Shown: positions 56,156-59,590 of the stretch, piece by piece | Layout of the letters: the number at the start of each line of letters is the position of its first letter | Position numbering within the stretch: position 1 is the first letter of the stretch | NCBI GenBank assembly: GCA_030697175.1 | Contig: JAUYQR010000012.1 | Span: 1 to 59,590, forward strand | Length of the DNA stretch: 59,590 nucleotides | DNA from: Paracoccaceae bacterium | GTDB lineage: Bacteria > Pseudomonadota > Alphaproteobacteria > Rhodobacterales > Rhodobacteraceae | Direction of reading: 5' to 3' | The notes under the pieces: generated by a model | Seen by the model: the letters and a program-made list of their open reading frames with translations, nothing else | Told to the model about the DNA's origin: nothing | Databases searched by the model: none | Program-made: the position numbers and the translations under genes

Positions 56156-56470
56156 ATGATGAAGAGATCCTTTGAGCGGGCAACCCTTGTTGCCTTTGTG
56201 CTTTCGGTGACCGCAAGCGTTGCGACCGCCGGTCCGATCGAGCGGGCCTGTCTGGGGTCTGACAACGGCAACCGGGCGCTGTGCGGCTGCATCCAGCAGG
56301 TTGCGGACATGACGTTGCAAGGCAGCGACCAGCGGCGGGCGGCCTCGTTCTTCAACCACCCGGACAAGGCGCACGCAACCTGGGTTTCACAATCCTCGGC
56401 TGATGATGCGTTCTGGGACCGCTACAAGAACTTTGGCAACACCGCAGAAGCGACCTGCGCCGGCGGCTGA
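56156..56470 (+). CDS. Small exported Cys-containing protein
   Basis: The ~104-residue product has a signal peptide (A-T-L-V-A-F-V-L-S-V, cleavage near A-T-A-G), then P-I-E-R-A-C-L, C-G-C-I-Q-Q-V-A-D, F-F-N-H-P and a final E-A-T-C-A-G-G. It is common in Rhodobacteraceae, sometimes labelled arginine transporter without evidence. AGG is close to the ATG at 56156; starts at 56147 or 56114 are possible. Confidence 0.75.
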   Translation: MMKRSFERATLVAFVLSVTASVATAGPIERACLGSDNGNRALCGCIQQVADMTLQGSDQRRAASFFNHPDKAHATWVSQSSADDAFWDRYKNFGNTAEATCAGG

Positions 56471-56527
56471 CCGGGTGGGTGGCCCCGCCGTGAGGCAGGG
56501 CCGCACCGTGTCAGTCGGGAACGCCGT

Positions 56528-57031
56528 CTAGTCGGACATGCCGGAATGGTCCATGCCGTGACCTGAATGGTCGGTCGCCTGATCCGGCGTGCGGGCATTG
56601 TCGACCGGCACGTCAAGCTGGATCTCGGCGCCATCTTCAAAGATCAACGTCAGCGGGATCATGTCGCCGTCCTTCAGGTCGGTCGTCAGTCCCATCAGCA
56701 TGACATGGTCGCCGCCGCGTTCGAAGGCGTGCATCTCGCCCGCGACCAGCGGCACGCCGCCTTCGATCTTGCCCATCTTCATCACGCCATCGGCGTCTTC
56801 GGTGTGGGTGTGAAGTTCGGCCTTCTTGGCCAGTTCGCTGCGCGCGCCGACAATGCGGATGTTGTTTCCGGTGTTATTGTGGATCAGGAAGAACACCGCG
56901 CCGGACGCAGGCCCGAGCCGGGCATAGGCATCATGGACGTGGATGTGTTCGAGGTGGTCCTGCGCGAGGGCGGGGGCGGCAAGGGTCAATACGGCAGCGG
57001 CGGCTGCGAGAAGGCTGCGGAACGCAGGCAT
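56528..57031 (-). CDS. PCu(A)C-type copper chaperone
   Basis: The 167-residue product has a signal peptide ending A-L-A-Q and the PCu(A)C beta-barrel with copper motif H-T-H-x...V-M-K-M and H-V-M-L-M. A His/Met-rich tail follows (H-S-G-H-G-M-D-H-S-G-M). It delivers Cu(I) to cytochrome c oxidase in the periplasm. GGAG lies 6 bp before ATG 57031. The next gene downstream of its promoter is DUF2946, a common partner. Confidence 0.92.
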   Translation of the reverse strand: MPAFRSLLAAAAAVLTLAAPALAQDHLEHIHVHDAYARLGPASGAVFFLIHNNTGNNIRIVGARSELAKKAELHTHTEDADGVMKMGKIEGGVPLVAGEMHAFERGGDHVMLMGLTTDLKDGDMIPLTLIFEDGAEIQLDVPVDNARTPDQATDHSGHGMDHSGMSD

Positions 57032-57072
57032 GGTCATCTCCGGAATCTGGGGGGGAAGGCGGTTGGCTTTGC

Positions 57073-57438
57073 TCAGGCCAGCGCCGGTGGCCCCCGTGCC
57101 GTGGCAGGCGGTGGTTCCTGACCGGGCCAGCCTGCGCCCTGCCCGGTGCGGGCGGCGGGCGTGAAGTGCGTGGGCGCGGCAGTCACGCCAGCGGCTTGCG
57201 GCAAAAGCGCTGCCGCCATCACGCAATCCGGGCAGGTCGGGTGTGCGGTGACCGGGTTGCCTTTGGCATCCATCGCGACGGCGGCGGTGGTCAGGCCGTC
57301 GCAGATCTCGATCCATGTGACCGGCCCTGCGGTGGCCCGCGCCAGGGCGGTGTGCACCGAGGCAAGCGCCAGGATCAGCGCTAGTATCAGCGCTGGGGCC
57401 AGACGAAGGGTGACGGTCATGCGACGCATGGCCAGCAT
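57073..57438 (-). CDS. DUF2946-like exported protein
   Basis: The 121-residue product has an N-terminal signal/membrane segment (A-L-I-L-A-L-I-L-A-L-A) and a short mature region with I-E-I-C-D-G and C-P-D-C, the Cys pattern of DUF2946, often beside copper-related genes. A Pro-rich tail follows. The start is uncertain between 57438 and 57420. It precedes the copper chaperone by 42 bp on the same strand, so the two probably share a transcript. Confidence 0.75.
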   Translation of the reverse strand: MLAMRRMTVTLRLAPALILALILALASVHTALARATAGPVTWIEICDGLTTAAVAMDAKGNPVTAHPTCPDCVMAAALLPQAAGVTAAPTHFTPAARTGQGAGWPGQEPPPATARGPPALA

Positions 57439-57511
57439 CTTACACCCTGCGCTTGGCGGGGCCAAGAGTGGCTGCAAGGGTGACTGCAAGGGTGGATGGC
57501 AGCAAACGACA

Positions 57512-57536
57512 AAGGCCCCGCATCACGCGGGGCCTT
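57512..57536 (-). terminator. Terminator after rpmB
   Basis: AAGGCCCCGC / GCGGGGCCTT forms a perfect ten-pair stem with a five-base loop. On the minus strand it is followed by TGTCGTTT. It begins about 20 bp after the rpmB stop. Confidence 0.85.
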
Positions 57537-57557
57537 GGGTCACCAAACCACGAAAGG

Positions 57558-57845
57558 TCAGACGGTGGCCTGAGCCTTGGCGATGTCTTTCTTGATCTTC
57601 TGCGCGCCGGTCGACAGTTCGTCGTCCTTGGCTTTGGCAAGGAAGGCGTCCAGACCGCCACGGTGATCGACGGTGCGCAGGGCAGCCGCCGACACGCGCA
57701 GTTTGAACGACTGGCCGAGCACGTCGGAGATCAGCGTGACATCGTTCAGGTTCGGCAGAAACCGGCGACGGGATTTGTTGTTGGCATGGCTGACAGTGTT
57801 GCCAGACATCGGGCCTTTGCCCGTAAGTTCGCAGACGCGCGACAT
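57558..57845 (-). CDS. rpmB: 50S ribosomal protein L28
   Basis: The 95-residue product is a complete L28: [24 protein letters not shown] and [12 protein letters not shown]. Only one Cys remains in the classic zinc position, so it is the non-zinc type. It is monocistronic with its own terminator. Confidence 0.97.
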   Translation of the reverse strand: MSRVCELTGKGPMSGNTVSHANNKSRRRFLPNLNDVTLISDVLGQSFKLRVSAAALRTVDHRGGLDAFLAKAKDDELSTGAQKIKKDIAKAQATV

Positions 57846-57915
57846 GGTCGTGATCCTTCGTTCAAGACAATAGACCACCGCCCGCAAGGCGGCGTCCGAA
57901 TTCGATTTGGCGCGT

Positions 57916-58740
57916 TTAGGGGGAATCCCCGGCGGCGTCAAGCGATGACGCGCGGCTTTGCGCGAGGGCGGCAAGCCGCGAGCGCCCGGTTGTGGCGGCC
58001 CGCTCGGCAAGCCCGCGCCACCATGTGGGGGACTGCGCCCGATTGTCGCGGTGCAGGGCCGCGATGCGCGCCCGGCTGGCATCGCCGCCAAGGATCAGGT
58101 CCTGCACCGCGCCGAACTTCACCGTTTCGCGGATTACCGCGGTTGCGGGGTGCCCGCCAAAGCCGAAGCGGCAGAGGGGAAGCTCCGGCAGCACCGCCCC
58201 GATCAGGGCGGCGTTGCGGGCGTCAAGCGGACGGAAGGGATCGTGGATCACGACGCCTTGCAGGCCGCGTCTGGCGTGGCGCGCGAGGTCGCCGAGGTTG
58301 GGGTCGAAGCCGGCCGAATCGGCATGGAAGCGGCGGTCGAACGGCACCACGTCGGGGTGGATCGAGTATTGCGGCGAAACGGCGATCACCTCGGTCAGGT
58401 TCAGCGCGGCCGACAGGCGCAGGGCCGCGTAGGCGCCCATCGAAAAGCCGATGGCGGCGACGTGGCGGAAGCGCGCGGTCAGGGGGGTCAGGGCGGTGCA
58501 GAGCGCCTCGGTTTCGGGGTTCACATACCAGTCGTTCCAGCGCGACTGGATGTGCAGATGCGACCAGCCCGCGCGCAGGAAGCGTTTGACCGGTTCGGCG
58601 GGGGGCAGGTGGCCGGGATCTGGCGCGCGGTGGCCGAAGGTCACGATCAGGCGGCGGCGGGTGTCGGTTGCGGGCGCAAAGAGCGTGGCGACCAGCAGAT
58701 CGCCGGCAAAGGGCCGCCAGCTTGCGGGTGTGCCTGTCAC
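57916..58740 (-). CDS. Alpha/beta hydrolase-like protein
   Basis: The 274-residue product has a nucleophile elbow G-F-S-M-G-A-Y and a central fold with V-I-A-V-S-P-Q-Y. Position of the acid and base residues is less clear (candidate His in G-G-H-P). Substrate is unknown. It starts inside the last 4 bp of meaB (ATGA overlap), so the two are probably co-translated. Confidence 0.75.
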   Translation of the reverse strand: MTGTPASWRPFAGDLLVATLFAPATDTRRRLIVTFGHRAPDPGHLPPAEPVKRFLRAGWSHLHIQSRWNDWYVNPETEALCTALTPLTARFRHVAAIGFSMGAYAALRLSAALNLTEVIAVSPQYSIHPDVVPFDRRFHADSAGFDPNLGDLARHARRGLQGVVIHDPFRPLDARNAALIGAVLPELPLCRFGFGGHPATAVIRETVKFGAVQDLILGGDASRARIAALHRDNRAQSPTWWRGLAERAATTGRSRLAALAQSRASSLDAAGDSP

Positions 58741-59590
58741 CGGGAGCTGGCACCCGGCTGGAACAGCAGGGCGGCGGCTTCGGGTGCCAGCTCGCCTTGC
58801 GCGACGCGGTCGCCCAGCGCATGGAGCGCCGCCCGGCCCGAGGCGGTGTCAAGCACGGACAGGAGGGTGCGCCGCACCTCGGCCTCGAACCAGTGGCGGG
58901 CCTGGGCGGCACGCCGGTCGGTCCAGTGGCCATGCGCCTTGCGCCAGGTGGCCAGCGCGCGGATCTCGTCCCACGCGCCGGGCAGGCCATCGCCGGTGAC
59001 CGCCGACACCGCCAGCGCCTTTGGAAACTCCGGCGGGTCTTGCGGGCGGCGGCGCAAGAGGTGCAGCGCCCCGGTGTAGTCGGCCTTGGTGCGCAGCGCG
59101 GCAGGCTTCAGATCGCCGTCAGCCTTGTTGACGAGGATCAGGTCCGCCATCTCCATGATCCCGCGCTTGACGCCTTGCAACTCGTCACCGCCTGCGGGGG
59201 CGAGGAGGAGGACGAAGATGTCGCAGATCTCGGCCACCACGGTTTCGGATTGGCCGACGCCCACGGTTTCGACCAGCACCACGTCGAAGCCAGCCGCCTC
59301 GCACAGCGCCACCGCCTCGCGGGAGCGGCGTGCGACGCCGCCAAGTTCGGTCTGGCTGGGCGAGGGGCGGATGAAGGCAAGGGGGTCGCGCGACAGGCGG
59401 TCCATCCGGGTCTTGTCGCCAAGGATCGACCCGCCCGACCGCGCCGACGACGGGTCCACCGCCAGCACCGCCACCCGCAGCCCCTGCCCTGTCAGCATCA
59501 ACCCGAACCTTTCGATGAAAGTGGATTTGCCCACCCCCGGCGTGCCGGAAAGCCCGATCCGAAGCGCCTGCCGCCCCGAGGCCTGCAACA
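58737..59590 (-). CDS. meaB: MeaB, methylmalonyl-CoA mutase-associated GTPase (partial)
   Basis: The 3' ~284 codons are present; the start lies beyond the window. The G3E GTPase has Walker [15 protein letters not shown], the switch [14 protein letters not shown] and the base motif N-K-A-D. It protects and reloads adenosylcobalamin in methylmalonyl-CoA mutase. The apparent start at 59588 is a TTG inside the gene. The mutase is not in the window. Confidence 0.93.
   Translation of the reverse strand, partial: LQASGRQALRIGLSGTPGVGKSTFIERFGLMLTGQGLRVAVLAVDPSSARSGGSILGDKTRMDRLSRDPLAFIRPSPSQTELGGVARRSREAVALCEAAGFDVVLVETVGVGQSETVVAEICDIFVLLLAPAGGDELQGVKRGIMEMADLILVNKADGDLKPAALRTKADYTGALHLLRRRPQDPPEFPKALAVSAVTGDGLPGAWDEIRALATWRKAHGHWTDRRAAQARHWFEAEVRRTLLSVLDTASGRAALHALGDRVAQGELAPEAAALLFQPGASSR

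Overview
The window is a GC-rich chromosomal segment from an alphaproteobacterium of the Rhodobacteraceae/Paracoccaceae type. Supporting signs are the tad pilus locus order, the DUF1127, DUF2927, NDUFS4-like and PCu(A)C genes, a GAAAACAGTCCA palindrome that I recall as typical of the family, a CtrA-type TTAA-N7-TTAA site and a LexA-like GAAC-N7-GATC site. Genus cannot be fixed from the sequence alone.

Layout. 1-7315: the 3' end of an IS3-family insertion sequence sits inside cpaE, followed by cpaF, tadB, tadC, two TPR lipoproteins, a prepilin peptidase and an AAA ATPase. 7319-15069: mgtE with 5-formyl-THF cyclo-ligase, guanine deaminase, an AT-richer methyltransferase islet, rraB, 8-oxoguanine deaminase, hisN and a XRE regulator. 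15287-25664: quinone oxidoreductase, LysR, DUF1127, Bax inhibitor-1-like, DUF411, rpmG, RNase P RNA, an amidase, gatA/gatC, a GT4 glycosyltransferase, an MBL-fold hydrolase and a tRNA adenosine deaminase. 25742-32507: rluB, then a compact six-gene cluster (27-residue membrane peptide, XpaC, TelA, DUF2927 lipoprotein, SPFH-GYF protein, zinc-ribbon membrane protein). 32559-38133: a monooxygenase-fold protein, membrane-anchored NYN RNase, uvrB, a methyltransferase, an NDUFS4-like subunit, a GNAT acetyltransferase and tRNA-Arg(UCU). 38197-48616: enolase-superfamily dehydratase, TetA-like MFS pump, a tightly coupled four-gene catabolic operon (HAD dehalogenase, hydrolase, PLP dehydratase, hydrolase with a missing nucleophile), an ABC exporter and an acyl-CoA synthetase. 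48624-59590: dtd with a sugar kinase, purC, small lipoproteins around a CtrA-like site, a BrnA-like gene beside a Phd/RelE toxin-antitoxin pair, a low-GC orphan gene, lepA, copper chaperone genes, rpmB, a hydrolase and the 3' part of meaB.

Most genes are housekeeping. The best candidates for something undescribed are the TelA/XpaC/SPFH/zinc-ribbon cluster, a repeated intergenic element made of TATGGCA units at 11-bp spacing with GTTAACC ends, and a C-rich-loop hairpin in the leader of the complex I subunit gene. The clearest local event is disruption of cpaE by an insertion sequence, which may have silenced or altered Tad pilus assembly.
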